The notes under the pieces are model-generated. The model had not been told where the DNA came from and made no database searches. It worked only from the letters and a program-made list of their open reading frames with translations. Of a stretch of 29,454 nucleotides of DNA, positions 1 to 7,061 are shown in pieces; the stretch's first letter is position 1; each line of letters opens with the position of its first letter. The stretch is from a virus. The stretch lies in the IMG/VR virus record IMGVR_UViG_3300018428_000119, positions 1 to 29,454 of that record; one strand, given 5' to 3'. The translations under genes were made by a program, and so were the position numbers.

Positions 1-502
1 CGATCTCAAATCTGAACTTGAAGCTGCAATTGACGCAATGGATGACGACGAAGATATGGGCATGGACGACGAAGATATGGACATGGATGACGAAGACATG
101 GACATGGAAGACGAAGACATGGGTGGTGATCCAGCAGACGATTTAGCAGACGATGTTGAAGACGACGACATGGAAGAGTCTGCTGAAGAAGACGAAGATC
201 CTGTTAGTGAGTCAGACATGATGAAGCGCTACATGAAAAAGCTAGACGAATATAGCACACCTGCTCCAAAGCCGGAAAACCCAACTGCTGACAATTCTAA
301 ATCAGCTGTTGCAAGCAAAAATGACATGGGCGGCGAAGCTAACGAAAGCTATGGCGGCGACGAAAAAGGTCGTGCAGCACCAACTGCTAAAGACATGGGC
401 GTAGATGCTGAAAATGCTCCTGGCAACAACGGCAAAAAAATGAGTGCAGCTCCGAAAGCTAAACACGAAGACAACAAAGCTAGCTCACCAATCGGTAGCT
501 AA
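1..502 (+). CDS. Acidic prohead-core-like protein, 5' end missing
   Basis: The reading frame is open from the first bases of the window, so the 154-residue stretch from the first ATG at 38 is probably the C-terminal part of a longer protein. It is extremely rich in Asp and Glu over the first 60 visible residues, with a seven-residue unit ending in DM repeated three to four times, and then becomes Lys/Ala/Asn rich. It ends 14 bases before the gp21 gene. In T4 the small acidic prohead core proteins gp67 and gp68 lie at this position, between portal gp20 and gp21. By position and composition I infer an internal core protein of the prohead, but there is no motif to prove it and low-complexity acidic sequence is poor evidence of homology. 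The portal gene is presumably just upstream of the window. Confidence 0.6.
   Translation, partial: DLKSELEAAIDAMDDDEDMGMDDEDMDMDDEDMDMEDEDMGGDPADDLADDVEDDDMEESAEEDEDPVSESDMMKRYMKKLDEYSTPAPKPENPTADNSKSAVASKNDMGGEANESYGGDEKGRAAPTAKDMGVDAENAPGNNGKKMSAAPKAKHEDNKASSPIGS
62..124 (+). repeat. Three 21-bp in-frame tandem repeats
   Basis: ATG-led units begin at 62, 83 and 104. Each encodes seven residues of the form MDDEDMD or MEDEDMG. A 24-bp relative begins at 38. The units differ mainly at third positions, so they look like an older in-frame expansion of an acidic stretch. Confidence 0.8.
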
Positions 503-516
503 ACAAAGGAATCGGG

Positions 517-1140
517 ATGATCAACTTAGTAGAAAACCTTACATATGACGAGGCCAAAATAGTTGTCGAGTCTGCTAATGAAGGCAAGAATTTGTTCATG
601 AAAGGAATTTTCATCGAAGGTGGCGTCAAAAACGCTAACCAACGAGTTTATCCTGTGAATGAAATTCAGAAAGCTGTCGAAACTGTTAATGAACAAATTA
701 AAGGCGGCTATTCGGTTCTCGGTGAAGTTGATCATCCCGACGGTCTTAACATTAACCTTGATCGTGTTTCACACATGATCGAAGGTATGTGGTGTGAAGA
801 CTCAAAAGGTTTCGGTAAACTAAAGATTTTAGAAACACCAATGGGACAACTAGTAAAAACATTGCTCGAAGGCGGTGTAAAGCTAGGCGTTTCCAGCAGA
901 GGTTCAGGTAACGTAAAAGAAGACGGATCAGGGCAAGTAAGCGATTTTGAAATTGTAACAGTTGATATTGTTGCACAACCAAGTGCTCCTAGTGCTTATC
1001 CAAGTCCAATTTATGAACATTTACTGAATACTAAAGGCGGATACAAGGCATTACAATTAGGCAGAGAAGTTCAAGACGATGCAAAGGCACAAAAATATCT
1101 AAAAGAATCGCTGGTTAATATAATCAGTGGTCTCCAATAA
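517..1140 (+). CDS. 21: Prohead core protease gp21
   Basis: Serine protease of the T4 gp21 (herpesvirus assemblin-like) family. It matures the prohead by cutting scaffold and capsid proteins, typically after (I/L)-x-E. The 207-residue protein shows the two expected catalytic regions: GEVDHPDG around residues 69-76, with His73 as the likely catalytic histidine, and LGVSSRGSG around 123-131, containing the likely nucleophilic serine. T4 gp21 is of similar size (212 residues). The start follows an AAGGA ribosome-binding site. The gene sits directly before gp22 and gp23, the canonical T4 order, and is co-directional with a 12-base gap to gp22. The assignment rests on motif and synteny together. 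Confidence 0.95.
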   Translation: MINLVENLTYDEAKIVVESANEGKNLFMKGIFIEGGVKNANQRVYPVNEIQKAVETVNEQIKGGYSVLGEVDHPDGLNINLDRVSHMIEGMWCEDSKGFGKLKILETPMGQLVKTLLEGGVKLGVSSRGSGNVKEDGSGQVSDFEIVTVDIVAQPSAPSAYPSPIYEHLLNTKGGYKALQLGREVQDDAKAQKYLKESLVNIISGLQ

Positions 1141-1152
1141 CAGGAGAATAAT

Positions 1153-2259
1153 ATGTTGGATGCACTAAAAACATTATTTGAAAATAATGTAGTATCGGAA
1201 GAAATTCGTGCCGACATAGAAGATGCGTGGAATAATAAAATTGACGAAAACAAAAAGCAGGTAACTGCTGAGCTTCGTGAAGAATTTGCACGTAAATATG
1301 AGCACGATAAGCAGACAATGGTTGAATCTATTGACAAGATGCTTGAAGAATCACTAGCTGGTGAAATTGCAGAATTCCAAGAAGATCGTAAGCAATTAGC
1401 AGAAGCAAAGGCAAAGTATGCTGTAGCAATGCGTGACCACTCTGAAAAGCTTGAAGGCTTTATCATGGAACAGCTAAGTGCAGAAGTTTCTGAACTACAT
1501 GAAGATCAAAAACAAGTTGCAGCAAAGTTTGAAAAATTAGAAGAATTTGTAATTGAAGCTCTTACTAAAGAGATTTCAGAATTCTATACAGATAAGAAAG
1601 ACTTAGCTGAAACAAAAGTTAAGTTGATGCGTGAATCAAGAAACGCATTTGATGAAGTAAAGAAAGACTTTATCAAGACAAGTGCTAAACTAGTTAACAA
1701 AACTGTAAGTGAATCATTAAAGACTGAACTTTCTCAGTTGAAAGAAGATATCACAGTAGCACGTCAAAATGATTTTGGACGCAGATTGTTTGAATCATTC
1801 CAGCAAGAATATGTTGGTAGTCATTTAAATAAAAAGTCCGAAACTGCAAGACTTCTTAATGTTGTGGCTGAAAAAGAGACACAACTGAAAGAAGCTGAAG
1901 AGAAAATAGCTGAAGCTAACAAATTGTCAGAAAGCAAGAATACTGAAATCAAGCTTCTGAAAGAGAGTGCAGTGCGCACAGAAAAAGTAAATGAGTTGCT
2001 ATCACCTTTGAGCAGAAAGCAAAAAGAAATAATGACTGATCTACTAGAAAGTGTCCAAACTGCTAAGTTAGAAACAGCGTTTAACAAGTACTTACCTGCG
2101 GTTATTGATGGAGATGCTCCTAAAGCAGCAGCTAGTAATAAGGCAAAATTAACAGAAGGCAAAGAAGTAACAGGCAACAAAGAAACAAATAATAACATTA
2201 GTTCTACAGCAGACGATAATAATGTCGTTGACATCAAGCGTCTTGCAGGCTTAAAATAA
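1153..2259 (+). CDS. 22: Prohead scaffold core protein gp22
   Basis: Major internal scaffold of the T4-type prohead, degraded by gp21 before DNA packaging. At 368 residues it is longer than T4 gp22 (269). It is almost entirely charged, heptad-like helix rich in Glu, Lys and Ala (roughly residues 15-280), as expected for a coiled-coil scaffold, and has several L-x-E tripeptides that could be protease sites. The Asn/Thr-rich tail ends in a short RLAGL motif near residues 363-367. It starts after a good AGGAG site and lies between gp21 and gp23. Sequence conservation in this family is weak, so position carries much of the call. Confidence 0.92.
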   Translation: MLDALKTLFENNVVSEEIRADIEDAWNNKIDENKKQVTAELREEFARKYEHDKQTMVESIDKMLEESLAGEIAEFQEDRKQLAEAKAKYAVAMRDHSEKLEGFIMEQLSAEVSELHEDQKQVAAKFEKLEEFVIEALTKEISEFYTDKKDLAETKVKLMRESRNAFDEVKKDFIKTSAKLVNKTVSESLKTELSQLKEDITVARQNDFGRRLFESFQQEYVGSHLNKKSETARLLNVVAEKETQLKEAEEKIAEANKLSESKNTEIKLLKESAVRTEKVNELLSPLSRKQKEIMTDLLESVQTAKLETAFNKYLPAVIDGDAPKAAASNKAKLTEGKEVTGNKETNNNISSTADDNNVVDIKRLAGLK

Positions 2260-2272
2260 GGAGAGATTAATT

Positions 2273-3445
2273 ATGTCAGAACTACTAGAAGGTCGCTGGC
2301 ACGACACTAAAAGTGCTTTGCTTGAAGGCCTAAACGGTAACAAAAAATCCGTAATGGAAGCAACTCTCGAAAACACTCGTAAGCACTTGATGGAAACCGC
2401 GACTGCTGGTGCAACTGGTGCAGGTAACGTTGCTACCCTTAACCGTGTGATCCTACCAGTGATCAGACGTGTAATGCCGACTGTAATTGCAAACGAAATT
2501 GTTGGTGTACAGCCAATGACAGGTCCAGTTGGTCAGATCCACACTCTACGTGTTCGCTACAGCGACACAGCTGGTTCTGGTGCAAGTGGTGCAGTTGCAG
2601 GTGAAGAAGCACTTTCACCATTCAAGATTGCAGAAGCTTACTCCGGTAACACTTCTACAGGTAAAGGTGCTAACACAGCTAACCTAGAAGGTTCCGCTGG
2701 TAACCGTCTAAGCATTCAGATCCTAAAGCAAACTGTTGAAGCTAAGTCACGTAAGCTATCCGCTCGCTGGACTTTTGAAGCTGCACAGGATGCACAGTCA
2801 CAGCATGGTATTGATGTTGAAGCTGAGATCATGGCTGCTCTAGCACAAGAAATAACAGCTGAAATCGACCAAGAGATCCTAGCTAGCCTAGGTACACTTG
2901 CTGGTACAGTTGAAACATACGATCAGGCAGCAGTGTCTGGTACAGCTACATTCGTTGGTGATGAGCACGCAGCACTTGCAGTTCAAATTAACCGTGCAGC
3001 TAACCTAATTGCACAGCGTACACGTCGTGGCGCAGGTAACTGGGCAGTTGTAAGTCCATTCGCTCTTACAATTCTTCAGTCTGCAACTACTTCTGCGTTC
3101 GCTCGTACAACTGAAGGTACTTTCGAAGCACCAACTAACACAAAGATGGTTGGTACTCTAAACAACGCTATGAAGATCTACGTAAACACTTACGCAGGTG
3201 ACGGCCAAGCTGTACTTGTTGGTTACAAAGGTTCTTCTGAGTCTGATGCAGCAGCGTTCTATTGCCCATACATCCCGCTAATGTCAAGTGGTGTGGTACT
3301 AGATCCTAGCACATTCGAACCAGTAGTTAGCTTCTTAACACGCTACGGCTATGTTGAGCTTTCTAACACTGCTTCGTCGCTAGGTAACGCTGGTGACTAC
3401 CTAGCTGAGGTTGCTATTACTAACGGTAACGTATCCTTTAGCTAA
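2273..3445 (+). CDS. 23: Major capsid protein gp23
   Basis: Main hexamer-forming shell protein of T4-like heads (HK97 fold), shorter here (390 residues) than T4 gp23 (521). The N-terminus is helical and charged, as expected of the delta domain removed by gp21. A plausible cleavage site is L39-M40-E41, followed by a small-residue TATAGATGAG stretch. The next segment, with PVIRRVMPTVIANEIVGVQPM around residues 64-84, is typical of marine T4-like capsid proteins. Codons differ from neighbouring genes in favouring C-ending and CTA/CGT forms, consistent with very high expression. A strong AAGGAGA site precedes ATG 2273, and a powerful terminator follows 16 bases after the stop. Confidence 0.97.
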   Translation: MSELLEGRWHDTKSALLEGLNGNKKSVMEATLENTRKHLMETATAGATGAGNVATLNRVILPVIRRVMPTVIANEIVGVQPMTGPVGQIHTLRVRYSDTAGSGASGAVAGEEALSPFKIAEAYSGNTSTGKGANTANLEGSAGNRLSIQILKQTVEAKSRKLSARWTFEAAQDAQSQHGIDVEAEIMAALAQEITAEIDQEILASLGTLAGTVETYDQAAVSGTATFVGDEHAALAVQINRAANLIAQRTRRGAGNWAVVSPFALTILQSATTSAFARTTEGTFEAPTNTKMVGTLNNAMKIYVNTYAGDGQAVLVGYKGSSESDAAAFYCPYIPLMSSGVVLDPSTFEPVVSFLTRYGYVELSNTASSLGNAGDYLAEVAITNGNVSFS

Positions 3446-3461
3446 GTTTAGTTTATTTTAT

Positions 3462-3490
3462 AAAATAGGGCCTACGGGCCCTATTTTTTT
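3462..3490 (+). terminator. Strong intrinsic terminator after gp23
   Basis: An 11-bp perfect stem (AAAATAGGGCC at 3462-3472 with GGCCCTATTTT at 3477-3487) closes a TACG loop, i.e. the extra-stable cUACGg tetraloop. It is followed by a run of T. It would end the head-gene transcript and insulate the downstream RNA locus. Confidence 0.93.
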
Positions 3491-3502
3491 GACTTTTTTT
3501 GG

Positions 3503-3530
3503 TTGACTTTATAAACAAAGACTGTATATT
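3503..3530 (+). promoter_or_regulatory. Sigma70-type promoter upstream of candidate RNA
   Basis: TTGACT at 3503-3508 and TATATT at 3525-3530 are separated by 16 bases. The predicted start, about 3537, coincides with the first base of a stable hairpin. No late-type box is present, so this locus would be read by unmodified host polymerase, early in infection. No protein gene follows for more than 300 bases. Confidence 0.7.
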
Positions 3531-3536
3531 AAACAC

Positions 3537-3713
3537 TGTAACAAGACGTTGTTACAATATAGGTTGACTGAATAATCCGTGGCAGATGCGGATAAAGTAA
3601 TACCGAAGGGGATAGCTTCCCGTCTTAGCAGATGCAGGTAAGTTTGGGTCGAGTAGACAGGAGTCTGCCAAAGACCCATTGAAGGTAATCCTTAATCCTT
3701 CACCTATTTTTTT
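3537..3713 (+). ncRNA. Candidate structured non-coding RNA
   Basis: Non-coding segment between a sigma70-type promoter and a T-run, with no ORF of useful length. Visible helices: TGTAACAA 3537-3544 with TTGTTACA 3549-3556, loop GACG. ATAGGT 3559-3564 with ACCTAT 3702-3707, which would close a multibranch domain. ATCCGT 3575-3580 with GCGGAT 3588-3593. GGGGA 3608-3612 with TTCCC 3617-3621. TGGGTC 3645-3650 with GACCCA 3673-3678, enclosing GTAGAC 3653-3658 with GTCTGC 3663-3668 and loop AGGA. GAAGG 3681-3685 with CCTTC 3697-3701. Seven T follow. The octamer GCAGATGC occurs at 3582 and 3628. I do not recognise it as a tRNA, tmRNA, group I intron or the glutamine (glnA) riboswitch class. Function is unknown. 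Confidence 0.6.
3680..3713 (+). terminator. Probable terminator of the candidate RNA
   Basis: TGAAGG at 3680-3685 pairs with CCTTCA at 3697-3702, and seven T follow at 3707-3713. The longer-range helix ATAGGT/ACCTAT ends at the same T-run, so folding of the whole domain may compete with or reinforce termination. Confidence 0.6.
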
Positions 3714-3717
3714 ATAG

Positions 3718-3752
3718 AAAAAGGCATGTTGTTTTGCAGCATGCCTTTTCTC
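3718..3752. terminator. Second, probably bidirectional, hairpin terminator
   Basis: AAAAGGCATG and CATGCCTTTT form a 10-bp stem, extended inward by T-G, T-A and G-C pairs. The A-run on one side and T-run on the other allow use in either direction. It separates the candidate RNA from the late promoter that follows. Confidence 0.7.
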
Positions 3753-3759
3753 TTATGTT

Positions 3760-3767
3760 GATAAATA
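3760..3767 (+). promoter_or_regulatory. T4-type late promoter (GATAAATA)
   Basis: Seven of eight bases match the T4 late consensus TATAAATA. It lies just after the terminators and about 80 bases before the structural gene at 3850. The predicted transcript start is near 3773. Confidence 0.75.
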
Positions 3768-3784
3768 CAATGTCATAGAGAGAA

Positions 3785-3822
3785 CCTCAATGATGAGGAC
3801 TTATGCTGTACCCACAGCGTAG
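3785..3822 (+). other. Hairpin leader with a 10-codon upstream ORF
   Basis: The late leader holds two hairpins: CCTCA 3785-3789 with TGAGG 3794-3798, and ATGCTGT 3803-3809 with ACAGCGT 3814-3820, loop ACCC. Between 3790 and 3822 there is an ORF reading MMRTYAVPTA and then TAG. Its start codons lie in the first hairpin and its stop at the end of the second. A GAGAG stretch upstream could act as a weak ribosome-binding site. Translation is unproven. Confidence 0.35.
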
Positions 3823-3849
3823 ACCTAGAACGTCACAAAGGAGAAAAAA

Positions 3850-4215
3850 ATGGGACGTCCAGTAAATAAAAGAAATTTTGGCGCAACAGGTGTTGACGCT
3901 ACACCAACTATTCCAATTAGATTCCACGATGGCTCTAGTTTAATTGAAGGTAAAATACTTTCACAAAGAGGCACAAACAAATTTAACTGTTCAAACGACG
4001 GTGATACAATCACAAGAATTTGTAGACTAACATCAGACGGTTCTGCACCTAATGCTAACTTTGAATGTCAACTTATTGGCATTGGCGCTGGTGGCGGAGC
4101 AATTGCAATTGCAAAGCTTTTTAACAGAACTGCTATAGACTATGATGGCAATCGTTATACATGGGCTACTGAAGATGACTCAACAGAGTCTATTCTAAGA
4201 CTTACTGCAATTTAA
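3850..4215 (+). CDS. Small virion structural protein (MGRP type)
   Basis: A 121-residue protein beginning MGRPVNKRNFG, a start I associate with a small structural protein common in marine T4-like phages near fibre-like genes. The remainder is predicted mostly beta strand with glycine turns (GIGAGGGAIAI at about 77-87). No enzyme motif or membrane segment is visible. It is the first gene after a late promoter and has a strong AAAGGAG site. It opens a run of five closely spaced co-directional genes with fibre-like composition, so I infer a virion surface or fibre-associated role. The exact function is not recognised. Confidence 0.65.
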   Translation: MGRPVNKRNFGATGVDATPTIPIRFHDGSSLIEGKILSQRGTNKFNCSNDGDTITRICRLTSDGSAPNANFECQLIGIGAGGGAIAIAKLFNRTAIDYDGNRYTWATEDDSTESILRLTAI

Positions 4216-4224
4216 GGGTAAAAC

Positions 4225-5262
4225 ATGTCAAGGATTGTTAGAGTACATAACGACGATTATAGTATAGTTGTAGATAACGGTTCTTCAGGAACCATTACCC
4301 TTGACACCACAGGTGACAGTGGTTCTATACAAGGAACCACTGTCATTAAAGGAAACCTACAAGTTCTTGGTACAACTACTACTGTTGAATCAGAAACTGT
4401 TACAATAGACGATAATATAATTGTTTTAAACGATGGCGAAACTGGTGCTGGTATAAACGCATCTGTTAATTATAAGTCAGGAGTTGAATTAGACCGAGGT
4501 AGTCTTAATAATGCACGTATTGTTTTTGATGAACAAACAGCATTTTACACTGCTGGCTCGTCAGGCACTGGTAGTTTTAAACTAGAAGACTCTACAGGTG
4601 CACACTTGCCATTAAGCACAAACAGTATTCATGCACAAGGCACGTTATATTTAACTACACCTGGTAGTCATATTTCTGTAGCTGGCGAAGCAAATTATGA
4701 AGAAAACGTTTATCGTTATGCAAGCGGAATAATTGTAGATCTTGGCGGCGGCTATATCATAGATGATGATGCTATACCAAACGCTAAAGCAGTAAATGAT
4801 CTAGTTACATATAGACTTACAGTCACAGGGGCTAATCAAATTGTCAGTGCTGATACGAAAGTAAGAGCGCTAGACGAAGATGTAACTTTGCAAGAAAGTA
4901 GAGTAGCAGTAGAAGTAGATGGATTAAATCCATTTAATTTTTATTCTAATCGTACAGAGCTTCATAATATAAGAATACAAGATAATCAAATTTCAACGCT
5001 TAATGCGGACAGTACAAGTGCAGATCTTATTCTTAGTGCCGGCGGTACAGGAAGTATTAGAGCAGATGATGCAATTATTATCACAAACACCACATTCCAA
5101 GCAGAAGATGCATCAGCTCCAACTGCGCCTAGCGAAGGTGTAAAAATTTATGGTGATACAGTCGGAGCAGGCAACACCGGTTTACACTTCATTAACAGTG
5201 CTAGCACATCAAGTGAACTTATAAGTAAAGATAAAGCATTGCTTTTTGCAATGTTATTTTAA
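4225..5262 (+). CDS. Tail-fibre-like structural protein
   Basis: A 345-residue, beta-rich protein. Around residues 37-72 it has the pattern VIKGNLQVLGTTTTVESETV followed by IDDNIIVLNDGE, which is widespread in long fibre proteins of marine T4-like phages. Thr, Ser, Gly, Asn and Asp dominate and Cys is absent, as usual for trimeric fibre shafts. It begins 9 bases after the MGRP gene, with an AAGGG site, and is followed 11 bases later by another small structural gene. No chaperone or receptor-binding tip can be named. I am confident of a virion role and less sure it is a fibre rather than a head or baseplate decoration. Confidence 0.7.
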   Translation: MSRIVRVHNDDYSIVVDNGSSGTITLDTTGDSGSIQGTTVIKGNLQVLGTTTTVESETVTIDDNIIVLNDGETGAGINASVNYKSGVELDRGSLNNARIVFDEQTAFYTAGSSGTGSFKLEDSTGAHLPLSTNSIHAQGTLYLTTPGSHISVAGEANYEENVYRYASGIIVDLGGGYIIDDDAIPNAKAVNDLVTYRLTVTGANQIVSADTKVRALDEDVTLQESRVAVEVDGLNPFNFYSNRTELHNIRIQDNQISTLNADSTSADLILSAGGTGSIRADDAIIITNTTFQAEDASAPTAPSEGVKIYGDTVGAGNTGLHFINSASTSSELISKDKALLFAMLF

Positions 5263-5273
5263 GGATTTAAAAA

Positions 5274-5585
5274 ATGGCAATAGCAAACGCAACATTAGCA
5301 GCAGGTAACACTGACATATTGACTGTGCCAGCAAGTACAAAGTATGCAATTTTGAATATAATTGTTTGTAACAACTCAGGTTCTTCGCAATCATTTGATC
5401 TGCATTTTAGGCCAGATGGCGAATCAGTTGATAACGAAAACAGAGTTGCAAATTCTGTTACTGTAGATGCAGGCGATACTTTTGTATGGGATTTTTCTAG
5501 AATTATAATAGAAGAAACCGATGTAGTTACGTTTAACAATGCAAGCACAAGTTTGTCTGCTACAATTAGTTATATGGTGGCATAA
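5274..5585 (+). CDS. Small beta-rich structural protein
   Basis: A 103-residue protein with alternating hydrophobic strands and a segment reading FDLHFRPDGES near residues 42-52. No signal peptide or catalytic motif is seen. It looks like a single beta-sandwich domain. It has an AAGGA site, and its stop codon overlaps the ATG of the next gene (TAATG), implying translational coupling. The fibre-like neighbours suggest a virion component, perhaps a small surface or fibre-associated domain. No specific function is recognised. Confidence 0.6.
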   Translation: MAIANATLAAGNTDILTVPASTKYAILNIIVCNNSGSSQSFDLHFRPDGESVDNENRVANSVTVDAGDTFVWDFSRIIIEETDVVTFNNASTSLSATISYMVA

Positions 5586-6379
5586 TGAGATACTTAAAAC
5601 GTCAAACTACAAACAGGGCTGCTGTTGAAGGCAAGGGTGTAATCTACGATATCAACGGTCAAGTTGTATTAGATAGTACAGATATGATGTTAGTGCCTAA
5701 AGGTACAACAGCAGATGCTACTACAAGCTATACTGAAGGTCATATACGTTACAACACAACAAGTAATGAGTTTGAATGTTATCAAAATGGCGCTTTACGT
5801 AAAATGCGCTTTAAAGAGCCTACCACTATCACACAGCAAACAGTAGGATACGGTGATGCTGTTGAAACTATTTTTGGTCCATTAGCAAGTGGTGACAGTG
5901 ATTACCCAAATCCAGCAGCGGCGCAAAATATTATAGTGCTTGTTGAAAATGTTTTTCAATTAGCAACTACTAACTACACAATAGTTCAAAATCCAGGTAA
6001 TAGAATCGAAATTGACTCTATTATTAGTGTTGGCACTACAACTGTAATACAAACAGCTACTACTCATGGATTATCGCAAGGCGATCTAGTGTATGTAAGT
6101 CAGGTTGAAAGTAGCACTGACGATAACCTAGAACTGTTAAACACTGACGATTCGTCGTCCCCGGGAAGTCATAATATTGAAAGCGTTCCTGCAGCAAATA
6201 GACTCGAACTAGGAGTTGATACATCAGGCGCAAACATTGCAAACTATGTAGCAGGCACTGGATTTATTTTAAAAGCAGGATCTAGCACCGGTCCTTATTT
6301 AGATGGTTATTATTTGCAATTTACCTCTGCACCAGATTTAGGAAAACCTATTACTGTGCTTCATAACTTCGACAAGTGA
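5585..6379 (+). CDS. Fibre- or surface-associated structural protein
   Basis: A 264-residue protein whose start overlaps the preceding stop codon. Residues about 52-72 read EGHIRYNTTSNEFECYQNG, the G-x-I-R-Y-N-T-x-T/S-N-E-F-E-x-Y module seen in many phage fibre and structural proteins. The C-terminal half is beta rich with a DGYYLQFTSAPDLGKPITV ending. It follows the fibre-like genes closely and was probably transcribed with them from the late promoter at 3760. The call is by composition and module only. Confidence 0.6.
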   Translation: MRYLKRQTTNRAAVEGKGVIYDINGQVVLDSTDMMLVPKGTTADATTSYTEGHIRYNTTSNEFECYQNGALRKMRFKEPTTITQQTVGYGDAVETIFGPLASGDSDYPNPAAAQNIIVLVENVFQLATTNYTIVQNPGNRIEIDSIISVGTTTVIQTATTHGLSQGDLVYVSQVESSTDDNLELLNTDDSSSPGSHNIESVPAANRLELGVDTSGANIANYVAGTGFILKAGSSTGPYLDGYYLQFTSAPDLGKPITVLHNFDK

Positions 6380-6386
6380 GAACTTT

Positions 6387-6629
6387 ATGACATTTGGAAT
6401 GAATACTACTCATGGTAATCAAGTGGTTTTTGATTTACTTAATCGTATCAAGCTAAGTGGAAAACAGGATAGAGATGCTATAAAAATGTTATATGATCAT
6501 TTAGATCACTTGAGTGATAGCAGTAAATTTAGCGAAAGCAGTGATAATAATGTAAAAAAACTTGCTGTTGAGTGGCTAGAACAAAACGAAATTATTAAAC
6601 CTAAGTTGTATAATTACATTGACATTTAA
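6387..6629 (+). CDS. Small helical hypothetical protein
   Basis: An 80-residue, largely helical and charged protein, last in the plus-strand block that begins at 3850. No motif is recognised. A GTGAGAAC stretch before the ATG may serve as a weak ribosome-binding site. Its stop codon overlaps by bases the stop codon of the convergent Nudix gene, with no terminator hairpin between the two transcription units. Codon use matches its neighbours, so it is probably real, but the function is unknown. Confidence 0.5.
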   Translation: MTFGMNTTHGNQVVFDLLNRIKLSGKQDRDAIKMLYDHLDHLSDSSKFSESSDNNVKKLAVEWLEQNEIIKPKLYNYIDI

Positions 6630-7048
6630 TGAAGCACTGAAAAAATTGTCTCAAACTTATTTTTAATTACTTTACTTTTCAATGTTTTTACTATACCTTG
6701 ATGCAAAGGCTGAGGCCAGTCGTTATAACTTGCCCATGCATAACCAGAGTGTTCGTCATTTAGTTTAGGTATAAACTCGTTTTCAACTGTGCAAACGTAA
6801 GTATAATATTTAAAACGTTTGTCTCTACTTGTGAAAGTTTCGATAGGTATTGTTTTAAGTATGTTTACTTTACCTATTTCTTCGTCAATTTCTCTATATA
6901 ATGCTTCGCCCGGAGACTCTTCATATTCGTTAGTGCCGCCAACTAATCCCCACACATTGCTGTTTTTACTTTGTTTTCTATATAAAAATAAAAATCGTCT
7001 AGTAGCAAGAGAATAAATCATTGCTCCGCTACACCTAATATTGCTCAT
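6626..7048 (-). CDS. Nudix hydrolase
   Basis: A 140-residue hydrolase of nucleoside diphosphates linked to another moiety. The Nudix box is complete at residues 38-59: Gly38, five residues, Glu44, seven residues, then REIDEEIG with Arg52, Glu53, Glu56 and Glu57, the metal-binding residues of the family. The substrate cannot be read from sequence. Candidates include oxidised dNTPs, ADP-ribose and capped nucleotides. It lies downstream of gp15 on the minus strand with a 13-base AT-only gap and no evident Shine-Dalgarno, so expression may depend on coupling to gp15 or on a separate promoter. An enzyme embedded among virion genes is typical of auxiliary genes inserted at operon ends. Confidence 0.9.
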   Translation of the reverse strand: MSNIRCSGAMIYSLATRRFLFLYRKQSKNSNVWGLVGGTNEYEESPGEALYREIDEEIGKVNILKTIPIETFTSRDKRFKYYTYVCTVENEFIPKLNDEHSGYAWASYNDWPQPLHQGIVKTLKSKVIKNKFETIFSVLH

Positions 7049-7061
7049 ATAATATATATTA

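Noticed and set aside
1071-1466. Minus-strand ORF opposite gp22 (131 codons)
   Set aside because: It is a Ser/Leu-rich antisense of the helical scaffold coding strand without a ribosome-binding site.
3640-3680. tRNA-like segment in the candidate RNA
   Set aside because: The stem-in-stem lacks an anticodon arm, a T-loop and an acceptor end.
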